Positions 20,370-28,509 of a stretch of DNA of 64,000 nucleotides are shown here, in pieces (the first letter of the stretch is position 1; the number at the start of each line of letters is the position of its first letter). The position numbers and the translations under genes are program-made. This DNA comes from Microthrixaceae bacterium (GTDB lineage: Bacteria; Actinomycetota; Acidimicrobiia; Acidimicrobiales; Microtrichaceae): assembly GCA_023957975.1 (NCBI GenBank), contig JAMLGM010000002.1, forward strand, positions 186,001 to 250,000. Direction: 5' to 3'. The notes under the pieces were generated by a model that saw only the letters and a list, made by a program, of their open reading frames with translations, was not told the DNA's origin and searched no databases.

Positions 20370-21259
20370 CGGTCCTTGTCGACCGGGGCGCGAACTCCGC
20401 GCCTCGCCAACACGATCGAAACGGTGATCACGGCGGCCCAGCACACCACGGTCGCGATCTGGTCCGTCGTCGTCCACCAGCCGGGCAACTCGGTGTCGCC
20501 GACCCGGCCGACGATGCTGAACAGGGTGATGGGCGACAACCAGACCACCCGCGAGACCTGAGGCTCGATGGGGCCGGAATCGAATCGCGCTATTTCGATC
20601 ATCCCTGCGACGATCCACGGGCCGGCGACGAGCGCCACATTCGCGATCAACGCCATGATCACCGCGGTGACGGGTCGACGTGCTCTGCTGCTGGCGAGGA
20701 TCGACACGGACCCGAGTTCAACGGCGAACGCGACGAGTACGAGGTAGGTCAAGGCGATCGTCGACACCGACAAACCACCGGCGAGGTAGGGAACGACCAG
20801 GATCGGCGCGAGGCACACCAGGAGGAACAGGACGTATCCGAGCGAGCCGACCAGCTTGCCGATGACGATGTCGATCGGCCGGATCCGGGTGAGCTGCAGC
20901 GGCTGCAACGTGTCGCCCTGCCGTTCGCCGGCAATCGACGCTCCGACGATCGCCGGCACCAGCAACCCGAGCAGAGCCGTCAGCACGCTCGCGGTTCCGA
21001 TCAGGAGGCTCACCCCACCGATGTCGATCTGCGAGGTGGCCTGAAGGTTCGTGGGAAAGTTGAGATCTGCGGTCGGGATCTCGTTACCCATCGAGTCGAA
21101 GGCCATGAACCCTGATGCCGTGTTGGACACGCCGTAGATCAGCGACACGCCGATGATCGGAAGTATCGCAAGCAAGGGGATCGTCCACGCCGCGGTGGCG
21201 GTTCGGAAGCGTCGGAGGTACTCCAGTCGCATCAAGGGGTTGGACAGCAGCGACCGCAT
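20366..21259 (-). CDS. ABC-2 type transporter permease
   Basis: 297 residues with six or so hydrophobic spans: WTIPLLAILPIIGVSLIYG near the N-terminus, then VSLLIGTASVLTALLGLL, LGYVLFLLVCLAPILVV, IALTYLVLVAFAVELGSV, AVIMALIANVALVAG and a last one before the charged C-terminus. The segment GERQGDTLQPLQLTRIRPIDI between spans is the typical coupling region of ABC-2 permeases, which contacts the ATPase. It partners with the ATPase just upstream (adjacent, overlapping start/stop) and overlaps the Gly-Gln repeat gene by ATGA. Substrate unknown. Confidence 0.88.
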
Positions 21260-22149
21260 CAGTTGACCTGCCCTTCGGTGAGACGGAGGAACCGGTCTTC
21301 GAGCCGAGTCGACACCTCGGTGACGGCGACCACCTCGAAACCCTCGTGGATGAGGCTTCGAATGAGGTCGCGTTGTGCGGCGAGGTCGGGCACCTCGAAG
21401 CGCTTCGTCGAGCCGTCGAGGAGCCGTACCTCGACCGATCGGGTGGGTTCGTCAGCGAGCGACTCGAATCCGACGAGTCGGCCTTGTTCGACGATCAACC
21501 CGTGGGTGCACATCTCCTCCAGCTCGCCGAGGATGTGCGAACTGATGAGCACGGTCATGCCGAGTTCGCGCAGGTGATTGATGATGTCGCGCAGCTCGAT
21601 TCGAGCCCGCGGATCGAGCCCGGAGGCGGGCTCGTCGAGGATCAACAGTCGTGGCTGATGGATGAGCCCACGGGCGAGGCCGATGCGCTGCTTCATGCCG
21701 CGCGAGAGGGTGTTGACGTCGGCGTAGCGCTTCGAACTCAGGTCGACGAGTTCCAGGAGGCCCTCGATCGTGGCACCTCGAGTGTCGCGGGGGAGCCGGT
21801 ACGCCTCGGCGAAGAAGTCGAGGTACTCCTGCACGGTCAGCCCGGAATACATGCCCAACACGTCGGGGACATAGCCGATGATCGGACGGATCGCCTCGGT
21901 GTCGGTGAGGGGGATCCCGAAGATCTCCGCGGATCCCGAGGTCGGACGAAGCAGCGTCGCGAGGATCGACATGAGCGTCGACTTGCCGGCGCCGTTCGGC
22001 CCGATGAGCCCACAGACCGTCCCGGATTCGATCTGGACGCTCAACGAGTCGAGCGCACGGTTCGTGCCGTAGGTCTTCGTGAGCGACTCGGTGCGGATGG
22101 CGATGCCGGAGCGTCCGGCTTCAGCGGGGGAAATCGGCGCTTCGGTCAT
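21259..22149 (-). CDS. ABC transporter ATP-binding protein
   Basis: 296 residues from the ATG at 22149, which overlaps the stop of the preceding gene; an in-frame start at 22164 exists but is less likely. Walker A is GPNGAGKST, the signature motif is LSRGMKQR, Walker B with catalytic Glu is LLILDEPASGLDP, and the H-loop is ISSHILGELEEM. The C-terminal domain (EVRLLDGSTKRFEV) is typical of ABC-2/DrrA-type exporters. Energises the permease encoded immediately downstream. Confidence 0.95.
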   Translation of the reverse strand: MTEAPISPAEAGRSGIAIRTESLTKTYGTNRALDSLSVQIESGTVCGLIGPNGAGKSTLMSILATLLRPTSGSAEIFGIPLTDTEAIRPIIGYVPDVLGMYSGLTVQEYLDFFAEAYRLPRDTRGATIEGLLELVDLSSKRYADVNTLSRGMKQRIGLARGLIHQPRLLILDEPASGLDPRARIELRDIINHLRELGMTVLISSHILGELEEMCTHGLIVEQGRLVGFESLADEPTRSVEVRLLDGSTKRFEVPDLAAQRDLIRSLIHEGFEVVAVTEVSTRLEDRFLRLTEGQVN

Positions 22150-24266
22150 GGCTGCACCCCGCACAAGATGTGATTCGAACTCGACTGAATCTGAAACTCA
22201 CCCGCACGGAATCGGATGATGCGTTGCCAGCCCGGTTCGGCCGCTCCCAGGTCGTAGGTGCGCACACCGATCGGGTCGACGTAGCGCTCCGACAGGCCCT
22301 CCACCCCGAAGGGTATTGCCGCCCAGTGCGGGTTCTCCTCGTCCCAGATGGCGACGTCGTCGACGAAGTCGGCGATCGAGCAACGCGCCGTGGCGACCGA
22401 CGCGTTGGCGGTGATGCGATAGGCGCTCCAGCCGTCCCGGGTGCCGCCGAGGGGCTCCACGATGAACGCTGCGTGGGCGGCGTCGGGGTCGACCGGCCCG
22501 CTCCAGCCGCTCACCGTTGCAGTCGCGGCCACGACATCGAGTCGCGAACGGTCCTGGCCAAAGGTGTCGTCGTCATCGGCCAGGTACCCGGCGACTCGTA
22601 CGACTCCGTTCGTGACCATGTTGTCGATGATGGGGAACCCGCCGAAATTCACGTTGGAGTCGCACATCATGGCGCAGTCGCTCGTCGCAAGCCCCCAGCC
22701 GAAGGGCTTTGCCCAGGCATCGATGTCCTGGGCGGTTTCGAAATCGAGGGTGACCGTTTCGCCGGGGCGGACACGGTCGAACGATCGACTGCGTCCGAAA
22801 CCCGACACCTCCGCGGCGACCAACGGAGAATCGGTGTGGTTGGTGACGGCGACGTGAACCAGTGTGCCCTCCGCAGGGGTGACGACCAGGGTGATCGGGG
22901 AGGTCTCGTCCAACTCGAAGCTGCCGGCGACGAGGGGTTCCCAACCGGTGCCCTCGCCCCGGGTGGTGACCTTGTCGCCGTCCACCACCACCGAGTTCGA
23001 TGACCCGGTGACGTTCCACCCCTGCGGCAGACGGGTCTGCGCAGTCCCGGCGGTGGCCGTGATCGCCGCGTGGGTCGACCCGAGCGGCGAGACGCTTTGG
23101 CGCCCATAGATCACGGGTCGCGCCACGTCGAGGTTGCCGCGGCCGATCATCACCACCAGGCCGCCGATCGCGAGGGCCAACAACGGCGCGGCGAACCACA
23201 TGAACTGGGGTCGGCCTGTCTTGCGCAGCACGAACCACAGCGCTGGGCCGATGAGGAGCATCGAAAGTGCGAGCAGTCCGAGCAGCGTCGAGGTGGAGGC
23301 TCGTTCGGTCTCGATGAGTCCGCGCCAGCTGAGGTCGTTGCCGACGTCGCCGAACCATTGGTCCTCCGGCCCGATCGCCGTGCCGGTGTCGAGCTGTGGC
23401 TGTACGACGTTGCGCCAATCGCCCCGCACCGCGGCGTCGCCGACGAAGCGGATCTGCCCTGCGCCTCGTTGGGCCTCGGTGGCGTCGATCGGTTGGTCGA
23501 ACACGGGGTCGTGAGCGGGAGCGACCCCGTCGATCACGAGGCGGCCACCCGCCCACACCCAGTGCCCGATCCGCCGCTTGAGACCGTCGTCGAAGCCGTC
23601 GAGTTCTGCCGTGGACACGACGAGTTCCCCGAGGTGTTCGAGCGCCGCCGGTCGTTTGAGCCACTCTGCGTCCACCCGGTCGATGGTGGCGCTGAAGGTG
23701 TTGTCGAACAGGTCGATCGTCTGAGCGGTGTCGGGAGCGAGGTTCGAAGTGACTCCGACGAGGCTGCCCGAGGCCTTCATGGGCTGTAGCGGTACCCGGG
23801 CGATTCGGCGCCCGTCCTCGCGTACGACGATCGCTGTCGGCAGGCCGATCGTGAGCCCGACGTGGTCGATGAACGCAGTCGCATCACGGTTCAGATCGAG
23901 TCGATAGGCGGTGTCGCCGACGTTGGACTCGACGACCACCTCGACCTGGCGTGAGCGGTCGGAGGTGACCTCGATGCGGACCGGCAGCGGATTGTTGGTG
24001 CCGTAGCGGTTGTTCAACCCGACGGTCGCCGCCACGTCGATACCCGCGTCGGCAACCGCGTCGGTAGGGTTCGGCTGCCCACGGTCCTCAGACCCGGCGG
24101 GGCTGATCGGTACGGTCGTCTCGGCGGGCTGTGGCTCGAGTTGTCGTTGCCCGGAGAGCGACGCTGAGGCCGGCACGGCCGTTATCGACGTGGTCGAGAC
24201 AGCGGCCGCGAAACACGCCGCGGCGATAATGAGGAGTTTGGGCCGACCCATATGGAGGGCGACCAT
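22146..24266 (-). CDS. secreted/membrane accessory protein of the ABC-MoxR cluster, unknown family
   Basis: About 706 residues with a clear signal peptide (LLIIAAACFAAAVSTTSITAVPASASL). A long extracytoplasmic beta-rich region follows, including a GGRLVIDG segment that recalls DUF4350/GATase-like modules of similar ABC clusters. Near residues 325-375 two membrane helices (LLGLLALSMLLIGPALWFVL and MWFAAPLLALAIGGLVVMI) precede a second beta-rich extracytoplasmic domain with scattered Cys. The start is either ATG 24266 or ATG 24251; there is no Shine-Dalgarno, and a TATGGT hexamer lies between them. First gene of the cluster; its stop overlaps the ABC ATPase start. Function unknown. Confidence 0.75.
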   Translation of the reverse strand: MVALHMGRPKLLIIAAACFAAAVSTTSITAVPASASLSGQRQLEPQPAETTVPISPAGSEDRGQPNPTDAVADAGIDVAATVGLNNRYGTNNPLPVRIEVTSDRSRQVEVVVESNVGDTAYRLDLNRDATAFIDHVGLTIGLPTAIVVREDGRRIARVPLQPMKASGSLVGVTSNLAPDTAQTIDLFDNTFSATIDRVDAEWLKRPAALEHLGELVVSTAELDGFDDGLKRRIGHWVWAGGRLVIDGVAPAHDPVFDQPIDATEAQRGAGQIRFVGDAAVRGDWRNVVQPQLDTGTAIGPEDQWFGDVGNDLSWRGLIETERASTSTLLGLLALSMLLIGPALWFVLRKTGRPQFMWFAAPLLALAIGGLVVMIGRGNLDVARPVIYGRQSVSPLGSTHAAITATAGTAQTRLPQGWNVTGSSNSVVVDGDKVTTRGEGTGWEPLVAGSFELDETSPITLVVTPAEGTLVHVAVTNHTDSPLVAAEVSGFGRSRSFDRVRPGETVTLDFETAQDIDAWAKPFGWGLATSDCAMMCDSNVNFGGFPIIDNMVTNGVVRVAGYLADDDDTFGQDRSRLDVVAATATVSGWSGPVDPDAAHAAFIVEPLGGTRDGWSAYRITANASVATARCSIADFVDDVAIWDEENPHWAAIPFGVEGLSERYVDPIGVRTYDLGAAEPGWQRIIRFRAGEFQIQSSSNHILCGVQP

Positions 24267-24292
24267 AACAGTCTGTGGCCGTCCTCCATATG
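24249..24292. repeat. 10-bp perfect inverted repeat around the start of the ABC-MoxR cluster
   Basis: CATATGGAGG (24249-24258) and CCTCCATATG (24283-24292) are exact reverse complements with a 24-base spacer. Both candidate start codons of the first cluster gene lie within or between the arms. It could be an operator dimer site or an mRNA hairpin controlling translation of the whole cluster. Confidence 0.5.
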
Positions 24293-24327
24293 TCGGTTGT
24301 GTGAGAATTCGGCGAACCTGAAATCCG

Positions 24328-25944
24328 TCAGCTCTCGGGCCAGCGGAAGTCGGCGAAACGATCGCGAAGGTCTTTCTTCGAGAACTTCCCGACCGAGGTC
24401 TTGGGCACCTCGTCGATGAACTCCACGCCGTCGGGAAGCCACCACTTGGCCACCCTGGGGGTGAGCCATTCCAGCAGCTCTGCCTCGGTGAGTTCCGACC
24501 CCTCGGCCAACACGACACAGGCCAGGGGTCGCTCGTCCCATTTCGGGTGGGCGATGCCGATCACCGCGGCCTCCACGACATCGGGGTGGGCCATGATCTC
24601 GTTTTCGAGGTCGACCGAGCTGATCCACTCACCTCCGGATTTCACCAGGTCCTTCGTGCGGTCGACGAGGCGGATGTAGCCCTCGGAATCCACCGTCGCC
24701 ACGTCGCCGGTGCGCAGCCAACCGTCGGTGGTGAACGACTCCGCCGAGCGCGGGTCGTTGTAGTAGGTGCCGGTCACCCACGGCCCGCGGACCTGCAGCT
24801 CGCCGCGGCTCTCGCCGTCCCACGGCAACTCGTCGATGGTGTTCGGTTCGGTCACCCGGAACTCGACCCCGGGTACGACGAGACCGACGGTGGCCCGGAG
24901 TTCCGGGGTGTCCTCCAGGTAGGACTTGATCAACGTCGCGGCCGCCACCGGCGAAGTTTCGGTCATGCCCCAGGCCTGGAAGATCGGCAGGCCGATCTTG
25001 GCCCGGAACCCCTCCGACAACGCCGGCGGCACCGCGGAGCCGCCGCACGGGATGAGCCGCAACGAACTGACGTCGTGTCCGTCGATGGCGTTGAGCACAC
25101 CCATCCAGATCGTGGGAACACCGGCAGCGAGCGTGACGCGGTAGTCCTCCATCAGCTTCACGAGGCTCGGCGGGGTCAGATCCGGGCCGGGCATGATGAG
25201 CGTCGCACCGGTGGCGACGGCGGCGTGAGCGAGGCCCCAGGCGTTGGCATGAAACATCGGCACCACGGGCAACACGACGTCGGACTCTCGCATCCCGACC
25301 ACGTCGGCCATCATCGCGGCAAAGGTGTGCAGCACGATCGAGCGGTGGGTGTAGACGACGCCCTTCGGGTTGCCGGTGGTGCCGGAGGTGTACATCATCG
25401 CGGCCGCAGTGTTCTCGTCGGTGATGTTCCACTGCATCGGGGACTCGTTCGCGATGAGTTCCTCGTAGTCGTGCACGACGATGCCGTTGGGTGCCTCGGT
25501 TGGAATCGGTGCGCCCGTGTCGTTCATGACGACGACGTGTTTGACGGTCTTGAAATGTTCGAGTGCGGGCCAGGCCAACGGAGCGATCGAGTTGTCGATG
25601 AAGAGCACCTCGTCCTCGGCGTGATTCACGATGAACAGCAGCTGTTCGGGGAACAGCCGAAGGTTGATCGTGTGGCACACCCGGCCGGAACACGGGACCG
25701 CGAAGTACAACTCGAGGTGGCGGGCGGTGTTCCAGCCGAAGGTGCCCACCCGTCCGCCGGGTGAGATCCCGAGGGTGTCGAGCGCCGAGCCGAGGCGGCG
25801 GCTGCGGTCGGCCCACTCCCCATAGGTGGTCCGCTCGATGCCCTTCGGAGAGCTGGTGATGATCTCCTTTTTCGCAAAGAGCTGTTCTGCGCGCTGGAAC
25901 AGGTGCGGCAGGGCCAGCGGGAAATCCATCATCGTGCCGAGCAT
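24328..25944 (-). CDS. fatty acyl-CoA ligase (AMP-binding, FadD/AlkK type)
   Basis: 538 residues from the ATG at 25944, which has an AGGAGG site 6 bases upstream; longer in-frame starts lack this. The AMP-binding signature is MYTSGTTGNPKGV; later motifs are AWGMTETSP, the hinge GYIRLVDRTKDLVKSGGEWIS and the catalytic lysine near the end in KTSVGKFSKKDL. The family activates medium- or long-chain fatty acids to acyl-CoA through an acyl-adenylate. It ends 61 bases before the ABC-MoxR cluster on the same strand. Probably fatty-acid catabolism or lipid remodelling. Confidence 0.92.
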   Translation of the reverse strand: MLGTMMDFPLALPHLFQRAEQLFAKKEIITSSPKGIERTTYGEWADRSRRLGSALDTLGISPGGRVGTFGWNTARHLELYFAVPCSGRVCHTINLRLFPEQLLFIVNHAEDEVLFIDNSIAPLAWPALEHFKTVKHVVVMNDTGAPIPTEAPNGIVVHDYEELIANESPMQWNITDENTAAAMMYTSGTTGNPKGVVYTHRSIVLHTFAAMMADVVGMRESDVVLPVVPMFHANAWGLAHAAVATGATLIMPGPDLTPPSLVKLMEDYRVTLAAGVPTIWMGVLNAIDGHDVSSLRLIPCGGSAVPPALSEGFRAKIGLPIFQAWGMTETSPVAAATLIKSYLEDTPELRATVGLVVPGVEFRVTEPNTIDELPWDGESRGELQVRGPWVTGTYYNDPRSAESFTTDGWLRTGDVATVDSEGYIRLVDRTKDLVKSGGEWISSVDLENEIMAHPDVVEAAVIGIAHPKWDERPLACVVLAEGSELTEAELLEWLTPRVAKWWLPDGVEFIDEVPKTSVGKFSKKDLRDRFADFRWPES

Positions 25945-26040
25945 GGCAACCTCCTGGTCGTCCTCGAAGCCCCCCTTTGGACAACGAGTGCTCACGAAAT
26001 TACAGCGACGCGGGCGGTCGCGCTGCGGGACCATGGGTCC

Positions 26041-26805
26041 ATGGCCGAAACCCCGCCGCCCACGCCACCGCCGACCTCACCGACGACCGCAGCCTCGACC
26101 GACTCGACGCCGCCGACTCCAGAGGTTGGATCCAAGGTGATCTCGCCCACGCCGGCGACGACCATCCGCAACGCCAAGCGGGCGCGACTGGACCGCGAGG
26201 AGGCCTACGCGATCCTCGACGACGACGTGGTGGCCAACGTCGGGTTTGTGCTCGACGCTCAGCCCTTCGTCATTCCGATGGTGTACGGGCGTCGGGGAGA
26301 CTCGTTGTTCCTGCACGGGTCGGTGGCCACCCGCATCATGAGGGCCCTCGACGCCGGGGTCAGCGCATGCGTGACCGTAACGAAGCTCGACGGGCTGGTG
26401 CTCGCCCGCAGCCACTTCCACCACTCGGTCAACTACCGCTGTGTGGTGGCCCTCGGCACCGCACGCCGGCTGCGTGACGACGCGGCGATGGACGCCTTCG
26501 ACGTCATCATGGAGCACCTGATGCCGGGTCGTGTCGAGGAGGCCCGGCGGGCGAACCGCCCCGAACAACGCCAGACGATGGTGATCGAGTTCCCCCTTGT
26601 CGAATTGTCGGTCAAGGTTCGCGACGGCGGGCCGGTCGACGACGAAGTCGACCTTCCGGACCCCGACGAGTTGAGCGACCTCTGGGCAGGGGTGGTCCCG
26701 CTGCGAGTCGTCGCCGGGACCCCGATCGCGGATGAGTTCACCTCGCCGAACGCACCGTTGCCCTCCGCCGTGGCCACCGGGGCGACCCGATGGCCAGCCG
26801 GGTGA
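26041..26805 (+). CDS. pyridoxamine 5'-phosphate oxidase-fold flavin-binding protein (Nim-like)
   Basis: 254 residues. After a disordered Thr/Pro-rich N-terminus (about 35 residues) comes a split-barrel flavin-binding domain: AKRARLDREEAYAILDDD, VANVGFVLDAQPFVIPMVYG, SLFLHGSVATRIM, HHSVNYRCVVALG. This is the pattern of NimA/flavin-nucleotide-binding proteins. The substrate is unknown; relatives reduce or bind small aromatics, and some are heme-binding. The start ATG follows GACCAT plus 6 bases, a near-match to the window's leaderless promoter pattern. It is divergent from the acyl-CoA ligase gene. Confidence 0.85.
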   Translation: MAETPPPTPPPTSPTTAASTDSTPPTPEVGSKVISPTPATTIRNAKRARLDREEAYAILDDDVVANVGFVLDAQPFVIPMVYGRRGDSLFLHGSVATRIMRALDAGVSACVTVTKLDGLVLARSHFHHSVNYRCVVALGTARRLRDDAAMDAFDVIMEHLMPGRVEEARRANRPEQRQTMVIEFPLVELSVKVRDGGPVDDEVDLPDPDELSDLWAGVVPLRVVAGTPIADEFTSPNAPLPSAVATGATRWPAG

Positions 26806-26854
26806 GCGAGGCGCGCCCGTGCCGCCGGTTCGACGCCGGCGCCAAACGCGAGGG

Positions 26855-26898
26855 CTGGGCGCGCTAGTGGGTCGGATGTGACCCGCTAGCGCGCCCAG
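26855..26898. terminator. strong bidirectional hairpin between convergent genes
   Basis: Two 19-base arms (26855-26873 and 26880-26898) are reverse complements with one G-T wobble position and a 6-base loop (GGATGT). It sits between the ends of the flavin-binding protein gene (plus) and the flavodoxin-like gene (minus), so it can end transcription from both sides. Confidence 0.7.
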
Positions 26899-26930
26899 TC
26901 CTCATCGAACCGGTCAGGTGTGGGGCGACG

Positions 26931-27377
26931 TCAGGCGCTCTGAAGCGACTTGGAGTCGCGCAGCACCTGTTCGGCGAAGTCGATCGCGTCGCTGTCGAGG
27001 TGGCGGCGGCCCAATTCGAGGCCCCCGAGCACCTTCGCGCCCTTCGACTCGAGGAGGCGCCGGAACCCGCGCAACACGTTGCCGGGCCGCACCGCATAGG
27101 TGACGAAGGTGTACACCGGCTTGTCCCAGATCTCGGGAAGGTGCCGTGCGATGTTGCCGGCCCCGCCGGGACGGTGCCCGGCGATGATGAGGCCGTCGGT
27201 CCAGGTGCCGATGACGACGAGATCCGACTCGGCGAGGGCTTCGAGGTTGATGCCCTTGGTGGGAAACACCGACACCTCGTGGCCTGCGTTGCGGATCTCG
27301 GTGCCGATCACACGGGCGGCGCGCTCGGTGTTGCCCGTACGGCTTTCGTAGACGATGACGACCTTCACGGCGCTCAT
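26931..27377 (-). CDS. flavodoxin-like protein
   Basis: 148 residues. The flavodoxin FMN-phosphate loop is seen as YESRTGNTER right after the first strand (VKVVIVYES); later strands DLVVIGTWTDG and YTFVTYAV match the FMN ring-binding loops, though the second is short of the usual aromatic pair. It may be an electron carrier or a flavodoxin-domain oxidoreductase of the WrbA/protoporphyrinogen-oxidase type. GGGGAGA lies just before the ATG. It is divergent from the DUF1385 gene. Confidence 0.85.
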   Translation of the reverse strand: MSAVKVVIVYESRTGNTERAARVIGTEIRNAGHEVSVFPTKGINLEALAESDLVVIGTWTDGLIIAGHRPGGAGNIARHLPEIWDKPVYTFVTYAVRPGNVLRGFRRLLESKGAKVLGGLELGRRHLDSDAIDFAEQVLRDSKSLQSA

Positions 27378-27452
27378 TCTCCCCGAGAACTCGCCGGCGA
27401 CACAAACATTCGTGCCCGAGGGGGACCTTCGGCCTGCTGCCGGGGTGGAGCC

Positions 27453-27478
27453 TCGCCTGACCGGTGGAGTTCAGGCGA
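27453..27478. promoter_or_regulatory. 8-bp inverted repeat in the divergent flavodoxin/DUF1385 promoter region
   Basis: TCGCCTGA (27453-27460) and TCAGGCGA (27471-27478) are perfect reverse complements, 10 bases apart, centred about 20 bases upstream of the -10 of the DUF1385 gene. Candidate operator. Confidence 0.35.
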
Positions 27479-27486
27479 TCCCTCGG

Positions 27487-27492
27487 TACCGT
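27487..27492 (+). promoter_or_regulatory. -10 hexamer of the DUF1385 gene, leaderless type
   Basis: TACCGT followed by 7 bases and ATG at 27500. It supports that start over the upstream in-frame start at 27464. Confidence 0.5.
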
Positions 27493-27499
27493 GGGCGCC

Positions 27500-28477
27500 A
27501 TGTCGCAGGATCTCGTCGGTGGTCAGGCCCTCATCGAAGGCGTCATGGTGCGCCGGGGCGAGCAGTGGGCCGCCGCCTGTCGCCGTGCGGATGGAACGAT
27601 CGCGACCACCCTGCAACGGAGCGAGCCGGCACTCGGCCGCGCCCGGCGCATTCCACTGGTGAGAGGAATTGGGGCCCTGATCGATTCGCTGCGCATCGGG
27701 ATGGGAGCGATGCGGTGGTCTCGTGACAACTCCGAACCCGCGGCCTCGGGCAGTGCTGCCTCAGGCGGGGCCTCGCCCGGACCGACGCTGCGCGAGCGGG
27801 CCATCGTCGCCGCGGTGGTGACCGGGGTGGTCGCCGCGTTCCTCATCGTGCCGTTGTGGGTGGCGGCCATGTTGCACTCCGTCGTCGGCGATGGAATCGG
27901 CGCCGTGATCGTCGAGGGGCTCGTGCGCCTCGCGCTGTTCGTGGGGTACCTAGCGATGTTGTCGCAGCTGCCGGGCATTCGCCGGACCCTTGAGTATCAC
28001 GGGGCGGAACACATGGTGATCGCGGCGCACGAACACGGCGTGGCGCGAGGGATCGCTCCGGCACGGGAGTTCAGTGTCCGCCACCCTCGATGTGGCACCG
28101 ACTTCTTCCTGCTGATCTTCGTCATCTCGATACTGGCCTTCGCGCTCGTGGGTTCGCTTCCCGCAGCGTGGCTCGTCCTCAGCCGAATTCTGATGACCCC
28201 GGTGGTCGTCGGCGTCGCCTATGAGATCCTGCGCGCCGGGGGTACCTCCCATCACACTCGGCTCGCGGCGGTGCTCGCCGCGCCGGGGTTGATGTTGCAG
28301 CGCTTCACGACCCGGGAGCCCGCCGACGACCAGATCGAGGTCGCGCTCGCTGCGCTCGACACGCTGGTGCCGCCAGCAGCGCGGGTGCCGACCTCCGGCG
28401 ACATCGTGGCCGAGGTTTCGGTGGAGAAGCCGGCGGGCGGGGTCGACGCCGTTCGCGACGAGGTGCAAACACCCTGA
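27500..28477 (+). CDS. DUF1385 membrane protein
   Basis: 325 residues. The family signature is at the very N-terminus (VGGQALIEGVMVRRG) and again in EYHGAEHMVIAAHEHG and VRHPRCGTDFFLLIF, which carry conserved His, Glu and Cys residues that may bind metal. Four or five hydrophobic spans follow, including AVVTGVVAAFLIVPLWVAAM and LIFVISILAFALVGSL. The family is widespread in Actinobacteria and Firmicutes and has no established function. The C-terminal 70 residues are soluble and variable. Confidence 0.9.
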   Translation: MSQDLVGGQALIEGVMVRRGEQWAAACRRADGTIATTLQRSEPALGRARRIPLVRGIGALIDSLRIGMGAMRWSRDNSEPAASGSAASGGASPGPTLRERAIVAAVVTGVVAAFLIVPLWVAAMLHSVVGDGIGAVIVEGLVRLALFVGYLAMLSQLPGIRRTLEYHGAEHMVIAAHEHGVARGIAPAREFSVRHPRCGTDFFLLIFVISILAFALVGSLPAAWLVLSRILMTPVVVGVAYEILRAGGTSHHTRLAAVLAAPGLMLQRFTTREPADDQIEVALAALDTLVPPAARVPTSGDIVAEVSVEKPAGGVDAVRDEVQTP

Positions 28478-28497
28478 TGAGCGGTTCGGCCAAGGCG

Positions 28498-28503
28498 TAG
28501 GCT
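28498..28503 (+). promoter_or_regulatory. -10 hexamer of the class III aminotransferase gene, leaderless type
   Basis: TAGGCT followed by 6 bases and ATG at 28510. Confidence 0.5.
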
Positions 28504-28509
28504 TTCGCG

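Noticed and set aside
24267..24518. N-terminal extension of the first cluster gene to 24518
   Set aside because: It would overlap the fadD-like coding end and put about 84 Arg/Pro/Ser-rich residues before a clear signal peptide.
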